Source of the DNA: Streptomyces candidus
GTDB taxonomy: Bacteria; Actinomycetota; Actinomycetes; Streptomycetales; Streptomycetaceae
Assembly (NCBI RefSeq): GCF_014207445.1
Contig: NZ_JACHEM010000023.1
Coordinates: 1 to 51,877, forward strand
Direction of reading: 5' to 3'
Length of the DNA: 51,877 bases
Part shown: positions 33,854 to 42,600 of the stretch, in pieces
Layout: the number at the start of each line of letters is the position of its first letter
How positions within the stretch are numbered: the first letter of the stretch is position 1
Position numbers and translations under genes: made by a program
Notes under the pieces: generated by a model
Told to the model about the DNA's origin: nothing
What the model saw: the letters and a program-made list of their open reading frames with translations, nothing else
Database searches by the model: none

Positions 33854-35967
33854 CGGGTACCCACCGCCTCCAGCCGTACCGCGCACACCTTGAATTCAGG
33901 CATCCGCGAGACGGGGTCCAGGGCCGGGTTGGTCAGCAGATTGGCGCTGCCTTCGGCCGCGAAGTGGAAGGGGAGGAACACGGTGTCCGGGCGCAGGGAG
34001 CCCTCGTAACGGACCACGGCCTGCGTGTTGCCGCGGACCGAGCGGACCCAGGCGCGGTCGCCGTCCGCGAGCCCGGCACGCTCCGCCGTATCGGGGTGGA
34101 CCTCGACGAAGCACTCGGCACCGGAGGCCTTGACCAGGGCAGGTATCCGGCGGGTCTGTGCGCCGGACTGGTACTGGGCCAGCACCCGGCCGGTCGTTGC
34201 GAGCAACGGGTAGAGGTCGCTGGGAAGTTCGGCGGCGTCGCGGTGGTCCACCGGCGCGAAGACAGCCCGGCCGTCCGGGTGGGCGAAGCGGTCCAGGAAG
34301 AGCCGCGGGGTGCCCGGTGAGCCCTCGGGACAGGGCCAGTACAGTGCCTCGCCCGTCTCCAGGCGCGCGTAGCTGATCCCGGAGTAGTCGGCGCGGCCGC
34401 CGCGGGTGGCGGCGCGCAGCTCCTCGAAGACGGCTGGCGGCGACGCGGGGAAGGCGGCCTCGTCGAATCCGAGCCTGCCGGCCAGCGCGGACAGCACCTC
34501 CAGGTCGGTGCGGACTCCCGGCGGCGGGGTCAATGCGCGGCGCCGCCGCAGCACTCTGCCCTCCAGGCTGGTCATGGTGCCCTCCTCCTCGGCCCACTGG
34601 GCCACCGGCAGCACGACGTCCGCTAGAGCCGCCGTCTCCGACGGTACGAAGTCCGAGACGACCAGCAGCTCCAGAGCGGACAGCCGTTCCCGAACCCGGC
34701 CCGCGTCGGGGGCCGAGACCACCGGGTTCGACCCGAAGACGAGCAGGGCATGGACGTCGCGGCCGAGCGCGCCGAGCAGTTCGACGGCACTGCGGCCCGG
34801 GCCGGGCAGCGAGGCCGGGTCGACGCCCCAGACCGCGGCGACGTGGGCGCGCGCGGCGGGGTCCGCAATGCTGCGGTAGCCAGGCAGCTGGTCGGCCTTC
34901 TGGCCGAGTTCGCGGCCGCCCTGGCCGTTGCCCTGCCCGGTGAGGCAGCCGAAGCCGCTCCCCACACGGCCGGGCAGGCCCAGGGCGAGGGCGAGGTTGA
35001 CGAAGGCGGCCACGGTGTCCGTCCCCTTGCTGTGCTGCTCTGCACCGCGGCCGGTCAGGATGTACGCGCGGTCCGCGCCGGCGAGCATCCGGGCTGCCTC
35101 TCGCAGCAGCACGGCGGGCACGCCGGTGACGCGTTCGGTGTGCTCGGGCCACCAGGACAGGGCCCGGCTCCAGGCGGCTTCGAAACCGTGGGTGCGCTGC
35201 CCGATGTACGCGGCGTCGGTGAGGCCCTCCGCGACGACGACGTGCAGCAGGCCCAAGGCGAGCGCGAGGTCGGTGCCGGGGGCGGGCTGGAGGTGCAGGG
35301 CGGCCTGCGCGGCGGTCCGGGTGCGGCGCGGGTCGATGACGATCAGCCGGGGGTGTTCCAGGTGCCGCATGAGCGGTGGCATGGTCTCGGCCGGGTTGCC
35401 GCCCGCGATGAGCACGACGTCGGCGGAGCCGAGGTCGGTGACAGGGAAGGGCAGGCCGCGGTCGATCCCGAAGGCCGCGTTGCTGGCGGCGGCAGCCGAG
35501 GACATGCAGAAGCGGCCGTTGTAGTCGATCTGGCTGGTGCCGAGGGCGACCCGGGCGAACTTGCCCAGCAGGTACGCCTTTTCGTTGGTCAGCGAGCCGC
35601 TGCCGAAGACGGCGGTGGCGTCCTTGCCGTGCCGCTCCTGTACGCGGCGCAGCCCGGCGGCGACCACGTCCAGCGCCTCGTCCCAGCTCGCCGGGCGGCC
35701 GTGCACGAGGGGGACGCGCAGCCGGTCCGCCACGCCGAGTAGCTCGGGTGCGGTCCAGCCTTTCTGGCACAGCCCGCCCAGGTTGACGGGGAAATCGGGG
35801 TCGGGGCGAACGGCCACGGCCGGGAAGTCGGCTGCCGGGACCGCTGCCGGGACGCTGGCCGCTGCAACATCGGCCGCTTCCGGCCCGGTCGCGGTCAGCA
35901 GAGTCCCGCACTGGAGGGCGCAGTACGGGCAGTGCGTGGCGGTATCGCCCAGTGCTGCCTCAGACAC
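33850..35967 (-). CDS. molybdopterin assimilatory nitrate reductase catalytic subunit (NasA/NasC-like)
   Basis: A 705-residue molybdopterin-bis-MGD enzyme reducing nitrate to nitrite in the cytoplasm. It starts with a [4Fe-4S] motif, HCPYCALQCGTL, with the fourth Cys in LGGLCQKGW. Molybdopterin-domain landmarks are TNEKAYLLGKFAR, DYNGRFCMSSAAAASN, LGSADVVLIAGGNPAETMP, TGRGAEQHSKGTDT and SDFVPSETAALADVVLP; the C-terminal domain ends VFLPFHFAAEGSANLLT. No Tat signal is present. The GTG at 35967 overlaps the transporter gene by eight bases. The usual C-terminal ferredoxin-like extension is lacking, but the next gene carries such a domain. Confidence 0.9.
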   Translation of the reverse strand: MSEAALGDTATHCPYCALQCGTLLTATGPEAADVAAASVPAAVPAADFPAVAVRPDPDFPVNLGGLCQKGWTAPELLGVADRLRVPLVHGRPASWDEALDVVAAGLRRVQERHGKDATAVFGSGSLTNEKAYLLGKFARVALGTSQIDYNGRFCMSSAAAASNAAFGIDRGLPFPVTDLGSADVVLIAGGNPAETMPPLMRHLEHPRLIVIDPRRTRTAAQAALHLQPAPGTDLALALGLLHVVVAEGLTDAAYIGQRTHGFEAAWSRALSWWPEHTERVTGVPAVLLREAARMLAGADRAYILTGRGAEQHSKGTDTVAAFVNLALALGLPGRVGSGFGCLTGQGNGQGGRELGQKADQLPGYRSIADPAARAHVAAVWGVDPASLPGPGRSAVELLGALGRDVHALLVFGSNPVVSAPDAGRVRERLSALELLVVSDFVPSETAALADVVLPVAQWAEEEGTMTSLEGRVLRRRRALTPPPGVRTDLEVLSALAGRLGFDEAAFPASPPAVFEELRAATRGGRADYSGISYARLETGEALYWPCPEGSPGTPRLFLDRFAHPDGRAVFAPVDHRDAAELPSDLYPLLATTGRVLAQYQSGAQTRRIPALVKASGAECFVEVHPDTAERAGLADGDRAWVRSVRGNTQAVVRYEGSLRPDTVFLPFHFAAEGSANLLTNPALDPVSRMPEFKVCAVRLEAVGTR

Positions 35968-37330
35968 GGACGATGCTCCGCTGCCGGGCCGACCGGGGTA
36001 CTTCGGCGAGGACGGGCTCGGGCCGCGGCCGCAGGTAGACGGCCCACACGAGCAGCATGCACAGCCCGTAGTAGCCGAGGAACACCGCGAAGGCCACGGT
36101 TCCGGAACCCCAACTGCCGTACGCGATACGGAAGGCCAGGTTGATGGCGACCCCGCCGAGGGCCCCGATGGCACCGGCGATGCCGATGACCGCGCCGGAG
36201 CGCCGCCGGGCACGGGCGTAGGCGGCCCCGGTGTCGTGGCCGTCGGCGACGGCCCGCTCGGCCTCGGCGGCGTGCACGGCCGGGATCATTTTGTACGTGG
36301 AGCCGTTGCCCAGTCCGGTGAGCACGAACAGCAACGTGAAGGCGGCGACGAACAGCGCGAACGAGCCTTGGAGGGAAGCCGTGAGGAGGACGGCGGTACC
36401 GACACTCATCCCGAGGAAGTTCCACAGGGTGACGCGGGCACCGCCGTAGCGGTCGGCGAGCCAGCCGCCCAGGGGCCGCGACAGCGAGCCGAGCAGTGGA
36501 CCGACGAAGATCGCGGAGGCAGCCTCCAGCGCAGTGGAGTCGAACTGGTTCTGGAGCACCAGCCCGAAGGCGAAGCCATAGCCGATGAAGGAGCCGAAAG
36601 TACCGACGTACAGCAGGGAGATCCACCAAGTGTCCGGGTGGGCGGCTGCCTCGCGCAGTGCGCCGCGTGCTCTGTCCACGGTAGCCAGGTTGTCCATCTT
36701 CACCGCGGCCAGCACTGTGACGCAGGCGATCAGCGGGAGATACACGGCGGCGACGTATGAGGGGTGGGCGCTGCCCGCGGTGGCGATGACCAGGAGCCCC
36801 AGCAGCTGGACGAAGGCCACGCCCAGATTGCCGCCACCTGCGTTGAGGCCCAGCGCCCAGCCCTGGTGCCGCTGCGGGTAGAAGCGGGTGATGTTGGTCA
36901 TCGAGGAGGCGAAGTTGCCGCCACCGACCCCGGCGAGCGCGCCGATCAGCAGGAAAACCCACAGTGGGGTGCCGGGCCGCTGCACGAAGTACGCGGACAG
37001 GGTGCAGGGGACGAGCAGCACGCCGGAGGCGAACACCGTCCAGTTGCGGCCGCCGAAGCGAGCCACGGCACTACTGTACGGAAGTCGCAGGACGGCACCG
37101 ACCAGGGTAGGCGTGACCACCAGGAGGAACTTCTCCGCCTTGGTGAAGTCGAAGCCGATCTCCGGGGACATGAACAGCACGAGCACCGACCACATGCTCC
37201 ATACAGAGAAGCCGATGTGCTCGGACAGCACCGAGAGCCACAGGTTGCGGCGCGCGACCCGGCGGCCGGTCCGCTCCCAGAAGACCTCGTCTTCCGGATG
37301 CCATTCGGTTATGCAAGCCTTGCGGCTCAT
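35960..37330 (-). CDS. NarK/NasA-type nitrate/nitrite MFS transporter
   Basis: A 456-residue membrane transporter with about twelve helices. The nitrate signature GVGGGNFASSMTNITRFYP and the second one, TGLGNGSTYKMIPAV, identify the nitrate/nitrite porter family. It begins MSRKACITEWHPEDEVFW, a normal NarK-like cytoplasmic N-terminus. AAGGAG precedes the ATG at 37330. It is the first gene of the four-gene minus-strand operon and supplies nitrate to the reductase encoded next. No GlnR or NnaR box was recognised upstream by eye. Confidence 0.93.
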   Translation of the reverse strand: MSRKACITEWHPEDEVFWERTGRRVARRNLWLSVLSEHIGFSVWSMWSVLVLFMSPEIGFDFTKAEKFLLVVTPTLVGAVLRLPYSSAVARFGGRNWTVFASGVLLVPCTLSAYFVQRPGTPLWVFLLIGALAGVGGGNFASSMTNITRFYPQRHQGWALGLNAGGGNLGVAFVQLLGLLVIATAGSAHPSYVAAVYLPLIACVTVLAAVKMDNLATVDRARGALREAAAHPDTWWISLLYVGTFGSFIGYGFAFGLVLQNQFDSTALEAASAIFVGPLLGSLSRPLGGWLADRYGGARVTLWNFLGMSVGTAVLLTASLQGSFALFVAAFTLLFVLTGLGNGSTYKMIPAVHAAEAERAVADGHDTGAAYARARRRSGAVIGIAGAIGALGGVAINLAFRIAYGSWGSGTVAFAVFLGYYGLCMLLVWAVYLRPRPEPVLAEVPRSARQRSIVRV

Positions 37331-37635
37331 CAGTCGTCCGCTCCTTGTCTGGTGGTCAAGGCACGGTCGACGAGGTCGACGACGGCACCGGTTCAGTCCG
37401 CAGAATCACACAGCTCGGCGAGGACAACGGCCAGCGGCCGCCCGGCCATCGGGGTACCCCGATGGCACAGGGTCGGGGCCCCGAGCGTCCGCGCGGTGAT
37501 CTGCGGTGGCGGCGGGCATAATCTTCCACACCGAGCGCAAGTTGCACACCCCTACGAGAGTTCGCCATCCCTGCCTCAAGCTGTGGGGTCCCCGATCCGT
37601 AGGTCGAGTTGGGCCTTGTTGCAACAACGTGGTGA
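37331..37635. other. upstream region of the nitrate operon
   Basis: Contains the nitrate operon promoter. A minus-strand tail near 37400-37460 (MAGRPLAVVLAELCDSAD and stop) resembles the C-terminus of the hypothetical protein at 364-744 and may be a small gene remnant. No other feature was seen. Confidence 0.35.
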
Positions 37636-37870
37636 GCGCGGCGCTCAGCAGCATACGCACCGTCGAATACGTCCACCGCCACCGCCACCGCTTCCGTACC
37701 CGTGCCGAGGCCCGCATCAGGATCGCCACTCGAATCACCGACTTCTACAAAGTCCGTCGGCCACAGAGCGTGTGCGACTTCGAAAAGTCCGATCGACTAC
37801 GAACGCGCATACCAGGCCGGCTTCACCTTGGGCTGGCCTCATAGAGCAGCCCAGGCGGCATGGCTCAGCG
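37636..37870 (+). pseudogene. IS3-like transposase C-terminal remnant
   Basis: The plus strand encodes TVEYVHRHRHRFRTRAEARIRIATRITDFYKVRRPQSVCDF, and after a frameshift near 37785 SPIDYERAYQA. This is the C-terminal end of an rve-type (IS3-like) transposase, where the family has ITDFYN.RRRHS...SPIDYER. The catalytic aspartates are missing. A scar of an old insertion. Confidence 0.6.
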
Positions 37871-38014
37871 CGCGTTACGGCCGATGAACCGGGTTGCGAC
37901 GCGCGTCCGCTCCCCAGACGCGCCACACAGCGCGTGGTATGCGACGACGCCTTGGGCATCACGGCTGGAAAGGAATGCAGCCGCGCGCCAGCGAGACGGT
38001 CGCAGATGGGGGTG

Positions 38015-38223
38015 TCAGCGGTTGAGGTCGAGTACGGGCACGCCGAGCCCGGGGTAAGCCTGGGGGTTCACGGTGGCGACGAGTGCGCCGTCGGGCCGGG
38101 CGAGGGTGGGGCGTGCGCCGTGCACGGCGGCGCCGGTTCCGAAGGGACGCCCCGGCGGTGGAGTTCGGCGATCGCGTGGGAGGCCGCGTAGTCGGCGTCC
38201 AGGACGTAGTGCTCGAGATTCAC
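38015..38223 (-). pseudogene. PIN-domain (VapC-like) toxin remnant
   Basis: The gene begins GTGA-coupled to the antitoxin stop (38220-38223) and reads LEHYVLDADYAASHAIAELHRRG in the first frame. It then shifts to another frame giving PFGTGAAVHGARPTLARPDGALVATVNPQAYPGLGVPVLDLNR and a stop at 38015. The second part is the typical C-terminal half of Streptomyces VapC-like toxins. The N-terminal half, with the first catalytic Asp, is missing and the rest is frameshifted, so the toxin is dead. Confidence 0.6.
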
Positions 38224-38504
38224 GCGGCGTCGCTGACGCCGGCGCTGCGCAGGCTGTCACGGTGGGCAGCGTGCGCCTCGCTCATCCGTGCACGCAGGGT
38301 GCTGTTGTCTTCGTCGCTGAGGCGGTGGCCGAACTCGGACTCCAGGAAGGCCCGGGTGCGCTCGGCGCGGTCCCTGAGCTGGTGGGGGGTGAGGGAGGAG
38401 GCCGCGAAGTCCTCGATCAGGGCCCGCATGGTGGTGCCGCGGGCCTCCGCGAGGGCCGCGAGCTGGTCACGCGTCTTCGAGTCAATCTTGATCGTCGTGT
38501 CCAC
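38220..38504 (-). CDS. VapB-like antitoxin (orphaned)
   Basis: A 94-residue antitoxin starting at a GTG with MDTTIKIDSKTRDQLAALAEARGTTMRALIEDF, a ribbon-helix-helix DNA-binding N-terminus, then a helical toxin-binding tail. It is paralogous to the antitoxin at 42349-42600 (shared TTIK...RD.LAALA...GTT pattern). It appears intact, although the toxin gene downstream is broken, so it may persist as an orphan regulator or cross-neutralise another toxin. Confidence 0.78.
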   Translation of the reverse strand: MDTTIKIDSKTRDQLAALAEARGTTMRALIEDFAASSLTPHQLRDRAERTRAFLESEFGHRLSDEDNSTLRARMSEAHAAHRDSLRSAGVSDAA

Positions 38505-38556
38505 ACCGTGAGCTGAAGTGCCCGCTACAGCGCTGACTCCCGCGGGTGCCGCCTCG

Positions 38557-38588
38557 ACGGTCCGCCGCCTTCACGGGCGGCGGACCGT
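38557..38588. terminator. strong hairpin
   Basis: ACGGTCCGCCGCC (38557-38569) pairs perfectly with GGCGGCGGACCGT (38576-38588) around a 6-base loop. It lies about 50 bases upstream of the antitoxin start and has no gene ending beside it on either strand. It may be the terminator of a lost gene or a bidirectional insulator. Confidence 0.7.
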
Positions 38589-38930
38589 CCCGCGCAGCGC
38601 CGCCAGGTCCCGCGTGCCTTGGTGCGTCAGACAGGCTGCCGCAACTGGGACTGGAGAGTCGCGTAGTTGCTGTCAGCCAGGCCACGGCGGGGATCGGCAC
38701 GATGGCGCAGGGCTCGCCTTTCATTGATGGGCAGCGAAGCCCGAGGGCGCCCCGTCTTCGCGTTCAGAGGCCGGTGCGGCTCTCACGCTCCCGTACCCGC
38801 CTCGGCTGTTCGTCTTCAGTTTCCTGAGGCTCGGGTGGTCAGGCGGATGAGCAGGTTCCTGGTCCCTTGCAGCGGCAGTTCATCCCGGACCTGTTGGCGA
38901 TCGAAGGGGTATGCGCGTGGATACGCTCCG
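38589..38930. other. no supportable gene
   Basis: About 340 bases between a strong hairpin and the end of the P450 gene. No family-like frame or further strong hairpin was seen. Confidence 0.4.
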
Positions 38931-40349
38931 TCACACCGCACCCGATTGGTCGCCATTTCTCTGCCAGAGGCGGGTGACCATAAGGAGAGGGCCGGTGCCG
39001 AGGGTGGTCTCGGGCTTTGGGCGGACTTCGGTGCCGGGCAGGGGTCGTAGTTGCCAACGGGAGCACAGGGTACTCAGGGCGAGGAGTGCTTGTGTGATGC
39101 CGAAATGTTCGCCGATGCATTTGCGGTTTCCGGCGCCGAAGGGGATGAAGGCGCCACGTGGGACATCGCGGGCACGGTCGGGAAGCCAGCGGTCCGGATC
39201 GAAGACTTCCGGGGCGGGGAAGAGGCGTGGGTCACGGTGGAGTGCGTAGGGGCTGTAGAGGACTGTGGTCCCAGGTTGCAGGCGGCGGCCAGCCAGTTCA
39301 GCCTCGGTTGTAGTGGTTCTGGTGAACATCCAGCCCGGTGGGTACAGACGCAGCACTTCGGTGAAGACGCGGCGGGTGTATTCGAGCCGAGGCAGGTCGG
39401 TGATGCGGGCGGGACGGTCGCCGAGGGCTTGGGCAGCTTCGGTGTGCAGGCGTGCTTCCACCTCGGGGTGGTGAGAGATGAGGTGGAGCGCCCAGCTGAG
39501 TGCGTGTCCGGTGGGTTCGGCTCCGGCCACGAGGAGGGTCATGACCTGGTCGTGGAGTTCCCTGACCGTCAGACGGTCGACTTCGCCATCGTTGCTGGTG
39601 CGGTGGTAGGCCGTGATGAGGGCGGTGAGGAGGTCGTTGCGGCCGGGGCTGGTCCGGGGGTGATGCTGGATGATCTGGTCGATGAGCTCTCCCAGCCGGC
39701 GGTGGGCCGAACGGAACTGCCTGTTGCCGGACGTTGGGATGTTCTCCCAGAGGCCAAGTGGTGCGGTCATTCGGCGGTAGACACCGGAGAAGAGGACCGT
39801 GAGGCAGTGCTGAATATCGGTGACGTCCTGGTCGGTAATGGCAGTGGAGAACAGGGCGCGTGTGGTGACGCGTGCGGTGACGGCCTGCATGGCGGCGGAG
39901 ACATCAACGGTCTGGCCGGGCTTCCACGCGCGCGTGGCGGCGGTGATGCCCTGGATCATCTCTGTGCCGTATGTGGCGATGCGCTCACGCTGGAAAGCCG
40001 GCTGCATGAGACGGCGCTGTCTGCGGTGGTCGTGCCACCCGGAGGTGCCGAGTCCGTTACCGAGCAGTGGTCTTACCTTCTCGAAGAAGGGGCCGCCCTT
40101 GTCGAAGGTGCGCGCGTCGGCCAGGACCTGTTGAACAAGCCTGGGGTGACAGGCCAGGTAGGCGGGGTGGCGCCCCAGTCGTATCTCAACCAGGTCTCCG
40201 TGGGCGGGAAGGGCTGCGAGGAAGCGCAGCGGGTCGCGGCGCAGAGGCAGGACATGGCCCAGTAGCGGCAGGCCCCCGGGGGCGGTGTGCACTGCCCAGT
40301 CGCGACTTTGCGGCTGTCCAGTGGTGGGGGTGGTCATGGGCGTCGTCAC
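38931..40349 (-). CDS. cytochrome P450 (CYP170/CYP183-like terpene oxidase)
   Basis: A 472-residue soluble bacterial P450. Landmarks are the proline-rich start APGGLPLLGHVLPL, the I-helix oxygen-binding LLVAGAEPTGHALSW, ExxR in FTEVLRLYPP, and the haem loop FIPFGAGNRKCIGEHFG with ligand Cys411. The overall pattern (LRRDPLRFLAALPAHGDLVEI; HRRQRRLMQPAFQRERI) resembles CYP170A1 and CYP183-type P450s that oxidise sesquiterpenes. The GTG start overlaps the terpene synthase stop (GTGA), so the two are translationally coupled; an ATG at 40337 is an alternative. It almost certainly oxidises the terpene made by the neighbour. Confidence 0.9.
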   Translation of the reverse strand: MTTPMTTPTTGQPQSRDWAVHTAPGGLPLLGHVLPLRRDPLRFLAALPAHGDLVEIRLGRHPAYLACHPRLVQQVLADARTFDKGGPFFEKVRPLLGNGLGTSGWHDHRRQRRLMQPAFQRERIATYGTEMIQGITAATRAWKPGQTVDVSAAMQAVTARVTTRALFSTAITDQDVTDIQHCLTVLFSGVYRRMTAPLGLWENIPTSGNRQFRSAHRRLGELIDQIIQHHPRTSPGRNDLLTALITAYHRTSNDGEVDRLTVRELHDQVMTLLVAGAEPTGHALSWALHLISHHPEVEARLHTEAAQALGDRPARITDLPRLEYTRRVFTEVLRLYPPGWMFTRTTTTEAELAGRRLQPGTTVLYSPYALHRDPRLFPAPEVFDPDRWLPDRARDVPRGAFIPFGAGNRKCIGEHFGITQALLALSTLCSRWQLRPLPGTEVRPKPETTLGTGPLLMVTRLWQRNGDQSGAV

Positions 40350-41395
40350 CCGCCGATGGCAAAGCGCGCATCGGTGCTGTACGCGGGGCGAGTGCCGTCG
40401 TGCTGCTCGTCGGGGAGGTAAGCAGGGGAGTCGACGTATCGGGGGCGGTTGCGATGGTAGTCGTAGTTGCCGCGTACCTGGGTGGTGTAGGCCTCGACCA
40501 CTTGGGCGACTACTTGGTGGAGCCGTTCGTCAGTGGTGATGCGGCTGAGCTCGGCCGGTACCCGTTCGACGGCGGCGAGGTAGCGCTGCATCAGGTCGGT
40601 GAGAATGCCGTTGGTGGCTTCTACCGCTTCCTGGCGAGAGCAGCCGCGCTGGCGCTGGAGGAGAAGGACCGCGTTGAAGGGGTATCCGATGGCGTCCTCC
40701 CGGTCGACGGAGTAGACGTCGTTGTAGATGCCGATCCATTCGGCTCCGCGGTGCCGGGCTTCGGTCATGGCCGGGAGCATGCGGACTTCATGAGGGAGGT
40801 CTGCGTCCACGGCGTACTCGCTCAGGTGCATGAACCAGCCGAGGACAGAGGTGGCGCGCCGGTGCGGTAGGTACTCCTCCAGAGTCATGGAATGCCCAAG
40901 CCGTACGGTAGCGACCTCACGTACGAAAGTGGCGAGCCACATGTCCACTTCAGCGCTGAAAGCCTCGACCCACTCCGAGGAGCGGCCGGCGCAGACCCGA
41001 GTGTTGATGTCACGGCCCGCGCGGGCGACGGGGCTGGCCGGCTGGCCGCTGCCTTCGATGGCCCGGGCCAGCTCGGCCACGGCATCAGCGACGAACACGA
41101 TGTCGTGTGTGGTGATGCGTTCGTCGAGGCCGTCGTCGACGGCCCAGACCCAGATCACGTACTTGCACAGGGCCTCAAAGCGATCGGGGTCGGCCTTCGT
41201 AAGGCAGACAGCGGTAGCGAAGTCGGGTTCGGTTCGGGCCATCTGACGGCTGATGGCAGGGTCGGCGAGGAGCCCGTGCTGCTTCGCCCAGGCGTACATA
41301 CGCGTTCCCTGACCGTCCCACGCGGGGTTGAGACCGTGTTCAGGAAGCGGCATGAAGAAATCGGGGAAGTCGTAGCTCAGCTTCTTGCCCGTCAT
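40346..41395 (-). CDS. class I terpene synthase (sesquiterpene cyclase-like)
   Basis: A 349-residue ionisation-type terpene cyclase. The aspartate-rich motif is VDDGLDE (Asp87, Asp88, Asp91) and the NSE triad is NDVYSVDRE (Asn225, Ser229, Glu233); a late RYVDSPAYLP supplies the RY pair that senses diphosphate. Length and one-domain form fit bacterial sesquiterpene synthases acting on farnesyl diphosphate, although a GPP or GGPP substrate cannot be excluded. The ATG at 41395 follows GGAGG at good spacing. It is coupled to the downstream P450. The N-terminus does not recall geosmin, 2-MIB, pentalenene or epi-isozizaene synthases, so the product is not named. Confidence 0.9.
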   Translation of the reverse strand: MTGKKLSYDFPDFFMPLPEHGLNPAWDGQGTRMYAWAKQHGLLADPAISRQMARTEPDFATAVCLTKADPDRFEALCKYVIWVWAVDDGLDERITTHDIVFVADAVAELARAIEGSGQPASPVARAGRDINTRVCAGRSSEWVEAFSAEVDMWLATFVREVATVRLGHSMTLEEYLPHRRATSVLGWFMHLSEYAVDADLPHEVRMLPAMTEARHRGAEWIGIYNDVYSVDREDAIGYPFNAVLLLQRQRGCSRQEAVEATNGILTDLMQRYLAAVERVPAELSRITTDERLHQVVAQVVEAYTTQVRGNYDYHRNRPRYVDSPAYLPDEQHDGTRPAYSTDARFAIGG

Positions 41396-42060
41396 TTCGA
41401 TCCTCCAGGCATTCACGTCAGAGGCAATGTGTTGTAGCACTCGGTGCCCGGTTTCCTACGCAAGGGGCGGACTGCCCATTTCTCTGGTGGGGCGGACTGC
41501 TGTCCAACGGAGCCGACGTGCATAAGCTCCAGGTCGTGGAGTGACCTTGTCCGACGGGACGTCTGACGCAGAGCGTCGGAGGTGATCCCGTCTGGTCCCA
41601 CGCCCATGGATCAGGGGCGGGTCGGTCGGTTTGGTGCATACGTCGACGACGTGGGCGCTGGTGACGTTGAAGGGAAGGGCAACTTCGACCAAGTGCTGGA
41701 ATGGAATAAGTTTTGTGCGTCAGCGAGATCGAATACCCAAGGGTTCCCCCTCGTCATCATGTCGTCTGTCAGGAATGTGTCCACCCCCTCTCCAGAAATT
41801 TCGACCTGACACGTTCAAATTTCGGCCGCCATTCCGATCGCCTCATATCCCGCCCCCTCCTCCCCGGCACCACGGAGCACTATTCCTCGCGTCCGACGGC
41901 GTGCCCCCGAGCCGTGCGCCGTAAGGCAGTCGGCCTCAGCGCGGTCATCCCGGTGCGTAGGCGAAACTGGAGGCCTGCGGCGCGCGATTCACACCGGCCC
42001 GTACTGTCTCCAGTCCGGCGCCGGATGCGGCGGTGGGGGAGTGCCTCGTACCCGCAGGTG
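41396..42060. other. upstream region of the terpene operon
   Basis: About 660 bases without a supportable gene. A comparatively AT-rich patch near 41700-41720 (AATGGAATAAGTTTTG) could be part of a promoter; no regulator gene is visible. Confidence 0.4.
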
Positions 42061-42290
42061 ATGCGCATGGAGCACGACCGCACCGTGTACCGGGCCTACC
42101 TGGAGCACACCTACGGCCAGGGCTGGAAGACGAAGGCTGGCGCGCAGGCGTTGCTCCCGTTTCGAGATGGCGCGGTCCGGGTTGTCCGCGGAGGGCGCGC
42201 TCGCTCTGCCAGAAGGTCGCCGACGGAGCTCGCAAGGTTGGCGACGCACCAACAACACGAGGAGGTAAGAAGTCGGTCCTCCGAGGGAGC
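42061..42290 (+). pseudogene. degenerate repeat copy B, frameshifted
   Basis: Begins ATGCGCATGGAG and reads EHDRTVYRAYLEHTYGQGWKTKAGAQALLPF; one base over it continues as EMARSGLSAEGALALPE. The latter part matches copy A at 7127-7504 (...AQELFPFEMAKFGLAVEDALALPEKQ). A one-base insertion at the TTTCGAG junction (about 42161) breaks the frame. The upstream part, with a plausible start, shows what the intact N-terminus looked like. Family not recognised. Confidence 0.5.
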
Positions 42291-42348
42291 TGCAGGCCGG
42301 CCCCAGGAATCTCTCACCCCAGCGGTATACCTAATGTATTCTGGCCTC

Positions 42349-42600
42349 ATGGCGCACACAACGATCAAGGTCGAAGACACGGTCCGGGACAGGCTCGCCG
42401 CTCTCGCTGCGGAGAAGGGCACCACCATTGCCCAGCTGGTCAGTGATTTCGCTGCACACACCCCGACCGACGCGGAGCGTGCCGAGCGCACGGCCCGCAC
42501 CCTGGCAGTCCTACAGGAGATGTCGGGCTACGCCCCCACGCCTGAGCAGGACCGTGCGGCAGACGCTGAGCTCGCCCGTCGGCTCGGCGACGCCCCGTGA
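42349..42600 (+). CDS. VapB-like antitoxin
   Basis: An 83-residue antitoxin with an N-terminal ribbon-helix-helix (HTTIKVEDTVRDRLAALAAEKGTTIAQLVSDF) and a charged helical C-terminus for toxin binding. The stop overlaps the toxin start as GTGA, the usual toxin-antitoxin coupling. GTATACCTAATGTATT just upstream contains short inverted repeats that could be the autoregulatory operator, and the short leader lacks a clear ribosome binding site. Paralogous to 38220-38504. Confidence 0.82.
   Translation: MAHTTIKVEDTVRDRLAALAAEKGTTIAQLVSDFAAHTPTDAERAERTARTLAVLQEMSGYAPTPEQDRAADAELARRLGDAP

Noticed and set aside
42331..42348. TATAC/GTATT inverted repeat as a mapped antitoxin operator
   Set aside because: Position fits autoregulation, but the repeat is short and imperfect; mentioned under the antitoxin only.
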